From: Stagnihabitans sp043738565
GTDB taxonomy: Bacteria; Pseudomonadota; Alphaproteobacteria; Rhodobacterales; Rhodobacteraceae
Assembly: GCA_043738565.1 (NCBI GenBank)
Contig: JAYUGA010000067.1
Location: forward strand, 1-16,771
Length of the DNA: 16,771 bases
Direction: 5' to 3'
The position numbers and the translations under genes were made by a program. This document shows, in pieces, positions 1 to 7,175 of the stretch; position 1 is the stretch's first letter; each line of letters starts with the position of its first letter. Under the pieces are notes generated by a model, which saw only the letters and a list, made by a program, of their open reading frames with translations, had not been told where the DNA came from and searched no databases.

Positions 1-977
1 ACCTTGGGATCGGTCGACTTCGCCGCCTGCATGGCCAGCATGATCAGCGCCGCTGCGTCATAGCTTTCCATCGTATAGGGAGAGGTGGCGTCATAGGCCG
101 GCGTGTTGGCCTTGCCCATGTCAGCCAGAATCTTGGCACCGGGCGAGTCTGATTGCGCGACCTGACCATAGGAGCCGTCAAGCGCGGGACCAATGGCCTT
201 GGGCAGGCTGTCGCCGACCATGCCGCCCGGCAGTTCGAACTTGGTGAAGGCACCCGAGTCCAGAGATGCCTGGATGATGCCCTTGCCGCCCTGGTCAAGA
301 TAGCCTGCGACCACAAGAATGTCGCCACCCGCCGCCGCCAGTGCCGCGACTTCGGCGGAATAGTCGGCCTTGCCGTCTTCGTGGGCAGCGTCAATCGTCA
401 CTATGCCGCCCAGTTTCTTGAATGAGGACGAAATCGCCTCTGCCAGACCCTTGCCGTAGTCAGAGTTGGAATAGCTGAGCGCGATGGATTTCACACCGTG
501 CTCCTGCAGAATTTGCGCGGCAATTACGCCTTCGCGGGCGTCAGACGGTGCGGTGCGGAAGAACAGGCCGTCATCTTCGGCAGTCGAAAGCGCAGGCGAA
601 GTCGCGGACGGCGACACCATCACCATGCCATTCGGACGCGCCACGTTTTGCAGCACAGCGCCGGTCACCCCGGAACAGTCGCCGCCAATAATGCCCTTGA
701 CGCCATCGGCCGTGACCATCTTTTCGGCGGCAGTCGTAGCAGCGGCCGAATCGATGCAGGTGCTGTCGCCGCGGTCGGATACAAAGGTCCAGCCGTTCAA
801 CGCCTTGCCGCTGTCGTTGACTTCTTTCATCGCAGCTTCGGCCGCGTTGGCCATGTGGCCGGTCAGGGATTCGAGAGGTCCTGTGAAGCCGATCAGGATA
901 CCGATTTTGACATCTTCAGCCGCGGCAACGCCGCCCAGAAGTGCGGTGGCAGCCGAGGCAAGTAGCAGCTTTTTCAT
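1..977 (-). CDS. ABC transporter periplasmic substrate-binding protein, branched-chain amino acid (LivJ/BraC) type, C-terminus cut by window edge
   Basis: The reading frame is open from the ATG at 977-975 to the window edge, giving about 325 residues; family members usually have 370-400, so the last part lies outside. The N-terminus MKKLLLASAATALLGGVAAA is a typical signal peptide, with probable cleavage before EDVKIGILIGF. That stretch and the following TGPLES are the usual opening of the type I periplasmic binding fold. Further family-like segments are KGIIGGDCSG, VSPSATSPAL, YSNSDYGKGLAEA and, near the edge, YDAAALIMLAM. A GGGAG Shine-Dalgarno lies about 6 bases upstream of the ATG. The protein should bind an amino acid or similar small solute in the periplasm and deliver it to an ABC permease, whose genes are not in the window. 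The exact ligand (branched-chain amino acid, amide, urea or other) cannot be read from the sequence. Confidence 0.9.
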   Translation of the reverse strand, partial: MKKLLLASAATALLGGVAAAEDVKIGILIGFTGPLESLTGHMANAAEAAMKEVNDSGKALNGWTFVSDRGDSTCIDSAAATTAAEKMVTADGVKGIIGGDCSGVTGAVLQNVARPNGMVMVSPSATSPALSTAEDDGLFFRTAPSDAREGVIAAQILQEHGVKSIALSYSNSDYGKGLAEAISSSFKKLGGIVTIDAAHEDGKADYSAEVAALAAAGGDILVVAGYLDQGGKGIIQASLDSGAFTKFELPGGMVGDSLPKAIGPALDGSYGQVAQSDSPGAKILADMGKANTPAYDATSPYTMESYDAAALIMLAMQAAKSTDPK

Positions 978-1256
978 TGTTATCTCCCATGTTGGATCGC
1001 AATCCTGCCGTCGAACCTAGAGTGCCCCGAAAAAAAAGGAAAGCGTCTTGGAACCCCGGTTTGGCAGGACTGCGCCACCCGCGTTTGCTGCGGGCAAGCC
1101 CCTTCTACCCATGCGGGAATAGTATTTCAAGGTTAAAATAAATGGCGGTCATTCCGGCAGTTCTGCTGCACCGCGGCAAAATTCACACATGGGCCTTGAC
1201 GAAAATGCCGATCATCGCCAACTTTGGGCAGAAGCAATGGCTTTCAAGGAACCAAG
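978..1256. other. Divergent intergenic region
   Basis: This 279-base gap separates the binding-protein gene (leftward) from the DUF4189 gene (rightward), so it must hold both promoters. It contains a run of eight A at 1030-1037, a short inverted repeat (cccgc / gcggg) near 1078-1094, and an AT-rich patch at 1128-1142. A possible -35 box TTGACG lies at 1196-1201, but the matching -10 (near 1219-1225, caactt) is poor. I see no convincing gene or RNA. Confidence 0.5.
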
Positions 1257-1625
1257 ATGATCAACCGACCCACTGTCTTTTTGCTGTGCGCATTGGCTCT
1301 GACCGCCGGTACTGCCCCGGCTATGGCAGAGAACCTTTTTGGGGCCATCGCGTTCTCATCTGCTAGCGGCAAGATCGGCTTCGGCAAGAATTATGCCGCA
1401 AAGGGTGACGCGGCTACCGAAGCTGTCAGCCAATGTGGCGCGGGCGATTGCGCCACCGTGGTGGTTTTCCCGGCTTGCGGCGCGGTTGCGGTGGGTGACG
1501 GCTATGGCTATGGTTTCTCCGCCGACAAATCCATCGCCAAGGCAGAAGAAACGGCGCTGAGCAATTGCAACGGCTATACCGCCAATTGCCTGATCACCAT
1601 GTCGGTCTGCAACGACGGCACCTGA
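1257..1625 (+). CDS. Secreted DUF4189 domain protein
   Basis: This 122-residue protein begins with a clear signal peptide (MINRPTVFLL, then a hydrophobic stretch ending APAMA), with probable cleavage before ENLFGAI. The mature part fits the DUF4189 family: an opening GAIAFSSASGKIGFGKNY, a central alternation of Ala and Gly, and six cysteines at 60, 65, 74, 104, 111 and 118 that could form three disulfides in the periplasm. The ATG at 1257 was chosen over the one at 1224 because AAGGA lies at 1246-1250 and because the signal peptide then starts at residue 1. The function of DUF4189 proteins is unknown. The stop codon is one base from the stop of the convergent regulator gene, and no terminator hairpin is visible between them. 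Confidence 0.82.
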   Translation: MINRPTVFLLCALALTAGTAPAMAENLFGAIAFSSASGKIGFGKNYAAKGDAATEAVSQCGAGDCATVVVFPACGAVAVGDGYGYGFSADKSIAKAEETALSNCNGYTANCLITMSVCNDGT

Positions 1626-1626
1626 C

Positions 1627-2652
1627 CTAAATCGACAACCGGCCCGCGACACCCGGGGTCGGCGTGCCTTGGGTGCCGCGCTCGCGGTACGGCGTGGTGT
1701 TGTAATGGCTGCGGTAGCATTTGGAAAAATGCGACGGGCTGGCAAAACCGCAGGCCAGCGCCACGTTGATCACCGACATATCGGTCTGCATCAACAGGTT
1801 GCGGGCCTTTTGCAGCCGCAACTCCATGTAATAGCGTTTGGGACTGCGGTTGAGGTAGCGGCGGAACAGCCGCTCCAACTGGCGCGTTGACATGCCGACT
1901 TCTTCGGCGAGGTCGGCGGGCGACATCGGATCTTCGATATTGCCCTCCATCATCTGGATGACCTGAGACAGCTTCGGATGCCGCACGCCGATCCGGGTCG
2001 GGATCGACAGGCGCTGGGTGTCCTGATCGGTGCGGGGGGTCGAATAGATCAGCTGATCGGCCACGGTGTTCGCCACATCCTCGCCCTGATCGGCGGCAAT
2101 CACCTTGAGCATGAGGTCCAGCGACGCGGTGCCGCCCGCGGTGGACCAGCGGTTGCCGTCCATCACGAAGACCGATTTGGTCAGGTTCACATCCTCGAAT
2201 TCCTCCAGGAAGCCGTCCTGATTTTCCCAGTGGATCGTCGCTTTCTTGCCATCCAGCAGCCCGGCTTTGGCCAGCGCATAGGAACCCGTGCAAAGCCCGG
2301 CAATCGTCACCCCGCGCCGCGCCTCGCGCCGCAGCCAGTTCAGCACCGGCTTGGTCGCCGATTTCTGCACGTCGATGCCGCCGCAGACCAGCAAGGTATC
2401 GTCGCGGTCAATCTCGTCCAGCCCCATGTCCAGCTTGAAGCTGGCGCCGTTGGAACAGGTCGCCGACTGGCCGTTTTCGCCGGCCAGGGCCCAGCAATAG
2501 ATCGGCTCGCCGACCACGCGGTTGGCAATGCGCAGCGGTTCGATGGCGCTGGCGAAGGACAGCATGGTGAACCGGTCCAAGAGCAGAAAGACAAAGCGGC
2601 GCGGTGCCTCTGCCTTGAGGGTTTGCGTGGCTTTGCGCGGCTGGATCGGCAT
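1627..2652 (-). CDS. GlxA-family transcriptional regulator (DJ-1/PfpI domain plus AraC-type HTH)
   Basis: The 341-residue protein has two parts. Residues about 18-200 form a DJ-1/PfpI class I glutamine amidotransferase-like domain, with the nucleophile-elbow cysteine C121 in AGLCTGSYALAKAGLLDG. Residues about 230-325 form an AraC/XylS DNA-binding domain with two helix-turn-helix units (LAEEVGMSTRQLERLFRR near 248-265, and VINVALACGFASPSHFSKCY near 294-313). Members such as GbdR, CdhR and ArgR control catabolism of glycine betaine, carnitine or arginine, but the ligand here cannot be assigned. An AAGG Shine-Dalgarno lies about 8 bases before the ATG. The gene is divergent from the DAHP synthase gene; the 142-base gap between them carries an inverted repeat. 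Its target genes are not evident from the neighbourhood. Confidence 0.9.
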   Translation of the reverse strand: MPIQPRKATQTLKAEAPRRFVFLLLDRFTMLSFASAIEPLRIANRVVGEPIYCWALAGENGQSATCSNGASFKLDMGLDEIDRDDTLLVCGGIDVQKSATKPVLNWLRREARRGVTIAGLCTGSYALAKAGLLDGKKATIHWENQDGFLEEFEDVNLTKSVFVMDGNRWSTAGGTASLDLMLKVIAADQGEDVANTVADQLIYSTPRTDQDTQRLSIPTRIGVRHPKLSQVIQMMEGNIEDPMSPADLAEEVGMSTRQLERLFRRYLNRSPKRYYMELRLQKARNLLMQTDMSVINVALACGFASPSHFSKCYRSHYNTTPYRERGTQGTPTPGVAGRLSI

Positions 2653-2691
2653 GATGCGACCTTCGATGTCGGTAATGGCGCATGGATATGG

Positions 2692-2720
2692 CGAATGGCC
2701 GCCAGCCGCAAGGCCATTCG
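2692..2720. promoter_or_regulatory. Inverted repeat in the glxA-type regulator / DAHP synthase divergent region
   Basis: The arms cgaatggcc (2692-2700) and ggccattcg (2712-2720) are perfect 9-base complements with an 11-base spacer. The repeat lies 40-68 bases upstream of the regulator ATG and just upstream of the likely -35 box of the DAHP synthase gene. It could be an operator for the regulator itself or a leader hairpin. That role is inference from position. Confidence 0.4.
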
Positions 2721-2734
2721 GCGGCTTTCGCCCT

Positions 2735-2762
2735 TTGCATTCCGGCGCTTATTCCGTATAGG
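2735..2762 (+). promoter_or_regulatory. Probable sigma-70 promoter of the DAHP synthase gene
   Basis: TTGCAT (2735-2740) and TATAGG (2757-2762) are separated by 16 bases. The start codon follows 32 bases after the -10 box, and a strong GGAGGG ribosome-binding site lies at 2781-2786. Read by eye only. Confidence 0.45.
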
Positions 2763-2794
2763 GCAGGGCCATATGCAGACGGAGGGCAAATCCC

Positions 2795-4165
2795 ATGATA
2801 CCGGGTTGGACAAAATCGGACTGGCGCGCCAAGCCACGGGTGCAGATGCCGGATTATCCTGATCTGGCGGTGCTCAAGGCGACTGAAGCGCAGCTTGCCA
2901 AGTATCCGCCGCTGGTCTTTGCCGGCGAGGCCCGCAAGCTGAAAAAGCAGTTGGCGATGGCCGCCGAGGGCCGCGCGTTCCTGCTGCAAGGTGGTGATTG
3001 CGCTGAATCTTTTGCCGAATTCTCTGCCGACAACATCCGCGACACCTTTCGCGTCATGCTGCAAATGGCGGTGGTGCTGACCTATGGTGCCAAGGTTCCG
3101 GTGATCAAGGTTGGTCGCATGGCGGGCCAGTTCGCCAAGCCGCGTTCGGCCGGGACCGAGGTGATCGGCGGCGTCGAACTGCCGAGCTACCGGGGCGACA
3201 TCATCAACGGTTTCGACTTTGATGCGGCCTCGCGCATTCCCGATCCGGCGCGGATGTTGCAGGCCTATACCCAGTCGGCGGCATCCTTGAACCTGCTGCG
3301 GGCATTCTCGACCGGCGGGTTTGCCGACATTCACCGGGTGCATTCGTGGACGCTGGGCTTTGCCGAGCATGACAAGGCCGAACGCTACCGCGAACTGTCG
3401 AACCGCATCGCCGATGCCTTGGACTTCATGACGGCGGCAGGGGTCAACGCCGATACCGCGCACACCCTGTCGACGGTGGAATTCTACACCAGCCACGAAG
3501 CGCTGCTCTTGGAATACGAAGAGGCGCTGTGCCGGATCGACTCGCTGACCGGGCAGCCGGTGGCGGGGTCGGGGCATATGATCTGGATCGGCGACCGCAC
3601 CCGGCAGCCGGACGGGGCGCATGTCGAATTCTGCAAGGGCGTCTTGAACCCGATCGGGTTGAAATGCGGGCCTTCGACCACGGCGGAGGATCTGAAGGTG
3701 CTGATGGCCAAGTTGAACCCGCAAAACGAGCCGGGCCGTCTGACCCTGATCGCGCGGTTTGGTGCGGGCAAGGTCGGCGACCATCTGCCGCGCCTGATCA
3801 AGACGGTGCAGGCCGAGGGGGCCAATGTCGTGTGGTCTTGCGACAGCATGCACGGCAACACGATCAAGGCGGCGTCCGGCTACAAGACCCGGCCCTTCGA
3901 GTCAGTTCTGCGCGAGGTGCGGGAATTCTTTGAAATCCACAAGGCCGAGGGCACGATCCCCGGCGGCGTGCATTTCGAGATGACCGGCAAGGACGTGACC
4001 GAATGCACCGGCGGCTTGCGGGCGGTCACGGACGAGGATCTGTCCGACCGTTACCACACCGCCTGCGACCCGCGTCTGAACGCCTCGCAATCGCTGGAAC
4101 TGGCGTTTTTGGTGGCCGAAGAACTGACCTCACGCCGCCAAGACAATCGGCGGATCGCGCTGTAA
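2795..4165 (+). CDS. Class II 3-deoxy-7-phosphoheptulonate (DAHP) synthase
   Basis: The enzyme condenses phosphoenolpyruvate and erythrose 4-phosphate to DAHP, the first step of the shikimate pathway to aromatic amino acids. The 456-residue length fits the class II (plant-like) family. Family blocks appear in order: TKSDWRAKPRVQMPDYPD (6-23), LLQGGDCAESF (63-73), KVGRMAGQFAKPRS (105-118), EFYTSHEALLLEYEEAL (229-245), WIGDRTRQ (264-271), LIARFGAGK (318-326), and HFEMTGKDVTECTGG (393-407). By the spacing known for the Mycobacterium tuberculosis enzyme, the metal ligands should be C69, H353, E395 and D425, and all are present. The metal loop reads CDSMHGN where many relatives have CDPMHGN. The start has GGAGGG 8 bases upstream. 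No leader peptide rich in Trp, Phe or Tyr codons is visible, and no separate regulatory domain is seen. Confidence 0.95.
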   Translation: MIPGWTKSDWRAKPRVQMPDYPDLAVLKATEAQLAKYPPLVFAGEARKLKKQLAMAAEGRAFLLQGGDCAESFAEFSADNIRDTFRVMLQMAVVLTYGAKVPVIKVGRMAGQFAKPRSAGTEVIGGVELPSYRGDIINGFDFDAASRIPDPARMLQAYTQSAASLNLLRAFSTGGFADIHRVHSWTLGFAEHDKAERYRELSNRIADALDFMTAAGVNADTAHTLSTVEFYTSHEALLLEYEEALCRIDSLTGQPVAGSGHMIWIGDRTRQPDGAHVEFCKGVLNPIGLKCGPSTTAEDLKVLMAKLNPQNEPGRLTLIARFGAGKVGDHLPRLIKTVQAEGANVVWSCDSMHGNTIKAASGYKTRPFESVLREVREFFEIHKAEGTIPGGVHFEMTGKDVTECTGGLRAVTDEDLSDRYHTACDPRLNASQSLELAFLVAEELTSRRQDNRRIAL

Positions 4166-4194
4166 CCCTATCTGAAACTGCCCGGAATCCGCCG

Positions 4195-4231
4195 ACAGCC
4201 CAAAATTTTTCGACGAAAAATTTTGGGCTGT
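4195..4231. terminator. 37-nt perfect palindrome, bidirectional terminator between convergent genes
   Basis: The left arm acagcccaaaatttttcg (4195-4212) and its exact complement (4214-4231) flank one central base at 4213. RNA from either strand would fold into a hairpin with a GC-rich base (CAGCCC/GGGCTG) and an A/T-rich upper stem. It lies 29 bases after the DAHP synthase stop and 23 bases beyond the stop of the convergent PAS gene, the position of a shared terminator. The U-tract lies inside the stem rather than after it, so this is not a textbook intrinsic terminator. A nuclease or attenuation role, or a dispersed repeat, is also possible. Confidence 0.7.
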
Positions 4232-4254
4232 TCAGGTCGGATGATGGCAATTTG

Positions 4255-4929
4255 TCAATCCTGCGACGACACCAGCCGCAGATTGGGTTTGCCACGCGGC
4301 GGGCGCGGCAAGGCCGGGGCGAAATCTGCGCCTGCCTCGGCCAGACTGCGCAGGTCGTGCTGGACCGCGGCCGGTGCATCAAACCGCCGTCCGATCCCCT
4401 CGCTCAACAGCCCGGCAATCGCAAAGCGGCGCGGGGCGCGGCCCAACCCGCCGTCCAGCGCCAGACAGCCCAGTGCCAGATCACTGACCCCGCGCGACGA
4501 CAGCAGCGGCAGCAGCAGCATCCGCCCCTCCAGCATCGGGCGGCCGATGCCGCGCTCGGCTTCCAGCCACAGTTCCATGATCCCCGGTGCGGCAAACACC
4601 GGCTCCAGCCCCTCGGTCAGCCGGTTGCGGCCCGCAGGCTCGATCAGCGCAGTCAGCGGCATGCCGCGCACATCCATGCCCATCAGGTCGTGGATCTGCA
4701 TGCCCGCCAGCCGGAACCGCGCAATCCCCGGTGCAACCCGTTCCAGCAGAAAGGTATTCTCCAAAGCCCCGGCAATGCCGCGCGGGTCGATCTGGTCGCG
4801 CCGGGGCAGCGCAGCGCCGGTGCGCAGACCTTCCCAATAGGCCCGCACCTCGGCCAGCATGGCAAACCGCGCCATCCCGTCCCTTGCCGCACCATCCCGT
4901 CCGCCCTTGCCCAAGAATGACATTCCCAT
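4255..4929 (-). CDS. PAS domain protein of the PAS_5 (former DUF1457) family
   Basis: The 224-residue soluble protein resembles the alphaproteobacterial PAS_5 family. Diagnostic stretches are MLAEVRAYWEGLRTG (residues 24-38), LPRRDQIDPRGIAGAL (42-57), FLLERVAPGIARFRLAG (60-76) and the following IHDLMGMDVRGMPLTAL, which correspond to the conserved opening and the sensor strand region. The C-terminal part is less conserved and has no kinase, GGDEF or DNA-binding domain, so this is a stand-alone PAS-like sensor or scaffold with unknown ligand. The ATG at 4929 was chosen because GGAG lies 8 bases upstream; a second in-frame ATG at 4923 is possible. The gene is divergent from yicC and convergent with the DAHP synthase gene. 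The function is not known. Confidence 0.75.
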   Translation of the reverse strand: MGMSFLGKGGRDGAARDGMARFAMLAEVRAYWEGLRTGAALPRRDQIDPRGIAGALENTFLLERVAPGIARFRLAGMQIHDLMGMDVRGMPLTALIEPAGRNRLTEGLEPVFAAPGIMELWLEAERGIGRPMLEGRMLLLPLLSSRGVSDLALGCLALDGGLGRAPRRFAIAGLLSEGIGRRFDAPAAVQHDLRSLAEAGADFAPALPRPPRGKPNLRLVSSQD

Positions 4930-4994
4930 CGTGCCCGCTCCGCCATGATGCCGTTGTCGCCTGCTGCGGCCTCTGCTAAGCCTTTGACCAAGGC

Positions 4995-5038
4995 TAGGTT
5001 AATTCTGCCGTAACACAGGTTACTGATTTCCTAACCTA
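4995..5038. promoter_or_regulatory. Inverted repeat with CtrA-like half-sites between the PAS gene and yicC
   Basis: The arms taggtta (4995-5001) and taaccta (5032-5038) are perfect 7-base complements. Inside lies TTAA-N7-GTAA (4999-5013), one mismatch from the alphaproteobacterial CtrA box TTAA-N7-TTAA. A second degenerate copy, TTAC-N7-CTAA, spans 5020-5034. The region is AT-rich compared with its surroundings and serves two divergent genes. CtrA binding is inference. Confidence 0.3.
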
Positions 5039-5122
5039 ACGCATTTGGCTGGGATTTGGCGGAGAATCTCGACAAATGGTAAATACCCGCACCGCTGGGT
5101 TGTGCGGGTCTGGGGGCTGAGC

Positions 5123-6022
5123 ATGACGATTTCCATGACCGGATTTGCCGCAGGCAAGGGCCAGGGCGCGGGCTATGGCTGGGCCTGGGATCTGCGGTCG
5201 GTCAATGGCAAGGGGCTGGATCTGCGGCTCAGGGTGCCGGACTGGATCGACGGGCTGGAGCAGGCGCTGCGCGGTGAACTTGGCAAGGCCTTGCACCGCG
5301 GTTCGGTGTCTTTGACGCTGAAAGTGGCGCGGGACGGCATGGCCGACGGTGGTGAGGGGCTGCGGGTCAACCCACCCCTTCTGAATGCGGTTCTGGCGGC
5401 GCTGTCTGCGGTGGAAGATGCGGCGATGGCGCAGGGCGTCACCTTGGCGCAGGCCACGGCGGCGGATGTTCTGGCGGTGCGCGGCGTGCTGGATACCGCG
5501 GTCAGCGATGCGGATACCGGGCCGCTCAGGGCCGCGATCCTGGCCGATTTGCCGGCGCTGCTGGCCGAGTTTCAGGCGATGCGGGCCAGTGAGGGACTGG
5601 CGCTGAACCGGGTGATTGCGGCCCAGATTGACCGCATTGATGCCCTGGTTTCGCAGGCCGGCATTGCAGCCGCCGCCCGCCGCGATGCCGCCTCGGGCTC
5701 GCTGCGCGAGGCTTTGGCGCGGGTGCTGGCCAATGCCGAAGGGGTGGACGAAACCCGGCTGGCGCAGGAACTGGCGCTGATCGCGGTCAAGACCGACGTG
5801 ACCGAGGAGTTGGACCGTCTGGTTGCCCATGTCGCCGCCGCGCGGGCGCTTTTGGCCGATGGCGGGCAGGTCGGGCGCAAGTTCGATTTTCTGATGCAGG
5901 AATTCATGCGCGAGGCGAATACCTTGTGTTCCAAAGCGCAGTCCTTGGCGCTGACGCAGGTGGGGCTTGACCTGAAAACCACCATAGATCAGATGCGCGA
6001 ACAGGTTCAGAACGTGGAATGA
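5123..6022 (+). CDS. yicC: YicC/YloC family endoribonuclease
   Basis: The 299-residue protein begins MTISMTGFAAG, the family hallmark (compare MIRSMTAFAR in E. coli YicC, 287 residues). The N-terminal YicC-like domain continues with DLRSVNGKGLDLRLRVPDWI. The C-terminal DUF1732 region carries the conserved GRKFDFLMQEFMREANTLCSKAQ (split here as GRKFDFLMQEF and MREANTLCSKAQ) and ends KTTIDQMREQVQNVE, very close to the family end. Known members are metal-dependent endoribonucleases involved in RNA and sRNA turnover. The ATG at 5123 is preferred over an upstream frame opening at 5045 because a G-rich ribosome site (tgggggc) precedes it and homologues start there. The stop overlaps the gmk start in ATGA, a layout that suggests translational coupling and matches the frequent yicC-gmk pairing in bacteria. 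Confidence 0.93.
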   Translation: MTISMTGFAAGKGQGAGYGWAWDLRSVNGKGLDLRLRVPDWIDGLEQALRGELGKALHRGSVSLTLKVARDGMADGGEGLRVNPPLLNAVLAALSAVEDAAMAQGVTLAQATAADVLAVRGVLDTAVSDADTGPLRAAILADLPALLAEFQAMRASEGLALNRVIAAQIDRIDALVSQAGIAAAARRDAASGSLREALARVLANAEGVDETRLAQELALIAVKTDVTEELDRLVAHVAAARALLADGGQVGRKFDFLMQEFMREANTLCSKAQSLALTQVGLDLKTTIDQMREQVQNVE

Positions 6023-6660
6023 CCATGATGCGCCGGGGCTTGCTCTTGATCCTGTCCTCGCCCTCCGGTGCGGGCAAAACCACGCTGACCCGGAAGTTGA
6101 TGGCATGGGATCCGGCGATCCGGTTTTCGATTTCCGCCACCACCCGCGCAGCCCGACCCGGCGAGGTCGATGGGCGAGAGTATTATTTCCGAAACCGCCA
6201 AACCTTTGAAACAATGGTGAAAACCGGCGAGATGCTGGAACATGCCGAAGTGTTCGGCAACTTTTACGGCTCGCCCAAAGCCCCGGTCGAGGCGGCGATG
6301 GCCGAAGGCCGCGATACCGTGTTCGACATCGACTGGCAGGGCGGCCAGCAAATCCGCAACTCTGCCCTTGGCCGCGACGTGGTGTCGATTTTCGTCCTGC
6401 CGCCGTCGATTGCAGAATTGGAAAGCCGCCTGCGGGGCCGGGGCCAGGATTCGGATAGCGTCATCGCCGACCGCATGGCAAAAAGCCGCAATGAGATCAG
6501 CCATTGGGCCGAATATGACTATGTGATCGTCAACAGTGATTTAGACAATTCTTTCAGGGACTTGGTGACGATCCTTAACGCGGAACGCCTGCGGCGTGAC
6601 CGCCAGCCGCAGTTGAACGACTTCGTGCGCGGCCTCAACCAGGAGTTTGCTGCGCGATGA
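6019..6660 (+). CDS. gmk: Guanylate kinase
   Basis: The enzyme phosphorylates GMP to GDP with ATP in the cytoplasm and is essential for GTP supply. The 213-residue protein has the P-loop SPSGAGKT at 14-21, the GMP-binding region SISATTRAARPGEVDGREYYF (S37 to F57; key residues S39, R43, R46, Y56), the EHAEVFGNFYG segment at 74-84, and FDIDWQGGQQI at 102-112. The lid segment holds R and S residues near 137-157 (SRLRGRGQDS, ADRMAKSRNEI). The ATG at 6019 overlaps the yicC stop by 4 bases. A second in-frame ATG at 6025 also has a GGA 7 bases upstream, so the true start may be two codons later. Its own stop overlaps the next gene in a second ATGA. Confidence 0.96.
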   Translation: MTMMRRGLLLILSSPSGAGKTTLTRKLMAWDPAIRFSISATTRAARPGEVDGREYYFRNRQTFETMVKTGEMLEHAEVFGNFYGSPKAPVEAAMAEGRDTVFDIDWQGGQQIRNSALGRDVVSIFVLPPSIAELESRLRGRGQDSDSVIADRMAKSRNEISHWAEYDYVIVNSDLDNSFRDLVTILNAERLRRDRQPQLNDFVRGLNQEFAAR

Positions 6661-7175
6661 TTTATGCACTGGACGGGCTGTCCCCCGAGATTGGCGCGGA
6701 CGTCTGGATTGCCCCCACCGCTGCCGTGATTGGCCGCGTCGTGCTGGCGGTGGCGGCGAACATCTGGTTCGGTGCAGTCCTGCGCGGTGATCAGGAAGAA
6801 ATATGGGTTGGGGCGGGGTCCAATGTGCAGGAAAATTCCGTCCTGCACACTGATACCGGTTATCCGCTGCGGATCGGGGCGAATTGCACCGTGGGTCACA
6901 AGGCGATGCTGCACGGCTGCACGATCGGCGATGGCACGCTGATCGGCATGGGGGCGACGGTGCTGAACGGCGCGAAGATCGGCAGGGGCTGCCTGATCGG
7001 TGCCTGTGCGCTGATCACCGAGGGCAAGGAAATTCCCGATGGGTCCCTGGTGATGGGGGCGCCGGGCCGGGTGATCCGCCTGCTGGACGCAGAGGCGCGG
7101 GACCGGTTGCTGGCCTCCGCCGAACACTACCGCACCAATGCACGGCGCTTTGCCAAGGGGTTGATCCCAAAATAA
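6657..7175 (+). CDS. Gamma-class carbonic anhydrase family protein (hexapeptide repeat, YrdA-like)
   Basis: The 172-residue protein consists of left-handed beta-helix hexapeptide repeats (for example VWIAPTAAVIG, TIGDGTLIGMGATVLNGAKIG) followed by a C-terminal helix (DAEARDRLLASAEHYRTNAR). Three histidines that match the trimeric metal site of the gamma-carbonic anhydrases are present: H64 (SVLHTD), H81 and H86 (VGHKAMLHGC). The partner residues R43 and D45 (LRGD) and Q58/N60 (NVQEN) are also present. Stand-alone members of this size lack the acidic loop of the archaeal Cam enzyme, and many show weak or no carbonic anhydrase activity, so activity is uncertain. The ATG overlaps the gmk stop by 4 bases; AGGAG lies 11 bases upstream. 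It ends the yicC-gmk operon. Confidence 0.9.
   Translation: MIYALDGLSPEIGADVWIAPTAAVIGRVVLAVAANIWFGAVLRGDQEEIWVGAGSNVQENSVLHTDTGYPLRIGANCTVGHKAMLHGCTIGDGTLIGMGATVLNGAKIGRGCLIGACALITEGKEIPDGSLVMGAPGRVIRLLDAEARDRLLASAEHYRTNARRFAKGLIPK

Noticed and set aside
1978..2862. Long open frame on the plus strand opposite the GlxA-type regulator
   Set aside because: It is antisense to a well-supported gene, its composition (His, Gln, Arg, Gly rich) is that of a GC-driven shadow, and no domain is recognisable.
2408..3853. 481-codon minus-strand frame opposite DAHP synthase
   Set aside because: The plus strand carries all class II DAHP synthase motifs; the antisense frame has no recognisable domain and low-complexity composition.
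4003..4920. 305-codon plus-strand frame crossing the 37-nt palindrome and opposite the PAS gene
   Set aside because: It spans a terminator-like palindrome and is Gln/Arg/Pro rich; the minus-strand PAS protein is better supported.
5036..6214. 392-codon minus-strand frame opposite yicC
   Set aside because: YicC and gmk hallmarks are on the plus strand; the antisense frame is Arg/Gln/Pro rich without motifs.
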